From Gammaproteobacteria bacterium (GTDB lineage Bacteria; Pseudomonadota; Gammaproteobacteria; GCA-001735895), in the NCBI GenBank assembly GCA_015494335.1, contig WGBK01000195.1:1-6078 (forward strand): DNA of 6,078 nucleotides, in the 5' to 3' direction. Below, in pieces: positions 5,467 through 6,078 of this stretch (the stretch's first letter is position 1; every line of letters begins with the position of its first letter). The translations under genes and the position numbers were made by a program. The notes under the pieces are model-generated. The model did not search any database and was not told where the DNA came from. It saw only the letters and a program-made list of their open reading frames with translations.

Positions 5467-6078
5467 ATGGCTCATATCGTCATTCTTGGCGCCGGCACCG
5501 GCGGCATGCCCTGTGCTTACGAAATGAAGGAGGAACTGGGCAAGAAGCACCAGGTCACCGTCATCAACAGCAACGAATACTTCCAGTTCACGCCGTCCAA
5601 CCCCTGGGTTGCCGTGGGCTGGCGCGATCGCAAGGCGATCACCTTCCCGATCAAGCCCTACCTCGAGCGCAAGGGCATCAACTTCATCCACGGCACTGTC
5701 ACCGAGATCGATGCCAACGGCAACAAGCTGACCCTCGACAACGGCGATCATGTCGAGTACGACTACCTGGTCATTGTCACCGGCCCGCGCCTCGCCTTCG
5801 AGGAGATCGAGGGTTCCGGCCCCGACGGCGGCTACACCAATTCCATCTGCACCGTGGATCATGCCGAAAAGGCCTATGAGAAATACAAGGAAGCCCTGGA
5901 AGAGCCAGGCCCGATCGTCATCGGCGCCATGCCCTTTGCCAGCTGCTTCGGCCCGGCCTACGAGTTCGCCTTCATCGTCGACGCCGACCTGCGCAAGCGC
6001 AAGGTACGCGACAAGTTCCCGATGACCTATGTGACCTCCGAACCCTATATCGGTCATCTTGGTCTCGGCGGCGTGGGC
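5467..6078 (+). CDS. sqr: Sulfide:quinone oxidoreductase, N-terminal 204 residues (3' truncated)
   Basis: This is a flavoprotein of the disulfide oxidoreductase superfamily that oxidises sulfide to polysulfide or sulfur and passes electrons to the quinone pool, normally as a peripheral inner-membrane enzyme. The frame is open from the ATG to the window end. The FAD dinucleotide-binding loop GAGTGG is at 8-13. YFQFTPSNPWVAVGW (38-52) follows the second beta strand, the YDYLVIVTGP strand is at 98-107, and ICTVDHAEKA is at 127-136. C128 and C160 (the latter in MPFASCFGPAYE) fall at the same numbers as the first two redox-active cysteines of Acidithiobacillus ferrooxidans SQR as I recall it; the third, near 356, is outside the window. 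The resemblance runs throughout, including TSEPYIGHLG near the cut. No signal peptide is seen. An extra Cys at 16 lies beside the FAD loop. Flavocytochrome c sulfide dehydrogenase is less likely because there is no export signal. Confidence 0.92.
   Translation, partial: MAHIVILGAGTGGMPCAYEMKEELGKKHQVTVINSNEYFQFTPSNPWVAVGWRDRKAITFPIKPYLERKGINFIHGTVTEIDANGNKLTLDNGDHVEYDYLVIVTGPRLAFEEIEGSGPDGGYTNSICTVDHAEKAYEKYKEALEEPGPIVIGAMPFASCFGPAYEFAFIVDADLRKRKVRDKFPMTYVTSEPYIGHLGLGGVG

Noticed and set aside
5464..6057. 197-codon minus-strand frame opposite sqr
   Set aside because: It is an antisense shadow; the plus strand has a strong ribosome site and clear family motifs.

Overview
The window is GC-rich with strong G/C preference at codon third positions. 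It looks like chromosomal core sequence from a gammaproteobacterium. UvrB is very close to the enterobacterial and pseudomonad protein as I recall it, aspC and uvrB are divergently paired as I remember from Pseudomonas, and the tRNA-Asn encodes its CCA end. The last gene is a sulfide:quinone oxidoreductase (SQR) strongly resembling that of Acidithiobacillus, which points to a sulfur-oxidising lineage (for example Ectothiorhodospiraceae/Chromatiales-like). The organism assignment is inference.

Layout from left to right. Positions 1-65 hold the last 20 codons of an unidentified plus-strand gene. It converges on a minus-strand two-gene unit (1623 down to 80): a stand-alone cyclic-nucleotide-binding-domain protein whose stop codon overlaps, as TGATG, the start of an AI-2E/PerM-family membrane transporter. 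Upstream of that unit lie a candidate promoter with a dyad, then the rho-independent terminator of a tRNA-Asn(GUU) gene (1806-1731, minus), which has its own recognisable promoter. Next is a class I aspartate-type aminotransferase (3048-1861, minus). It is divergent from uvrB (3157-5169, plus), and the two share a 108-bp control region with overlapping candidate promoters. An 11-codon mini-ORF with a Shine-Dalgarno-like sequence ends two bases before the uvrB start. A 297-bp intergenic region follows, then the first 204 codons of sqr (5467 to the window end), which has an excellent ribosome binding site.

Functionally these are mostly independent housekeeping units: amino-acid nitrogen metabolism plus Asn decoding, nucleotide excision repair, and sulfide oxidation feeding the quinone pool. 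No mobile element, CRISPR array, toxin-antitoxin pair or defence island is visible. The least ordinary points are the translationally coupled cNMP-sensor/transporter pair, the mini-ORF in front of uvrB, and the long untranslated region in front of sqr. I do not see convincing evidence of a wholly new system.
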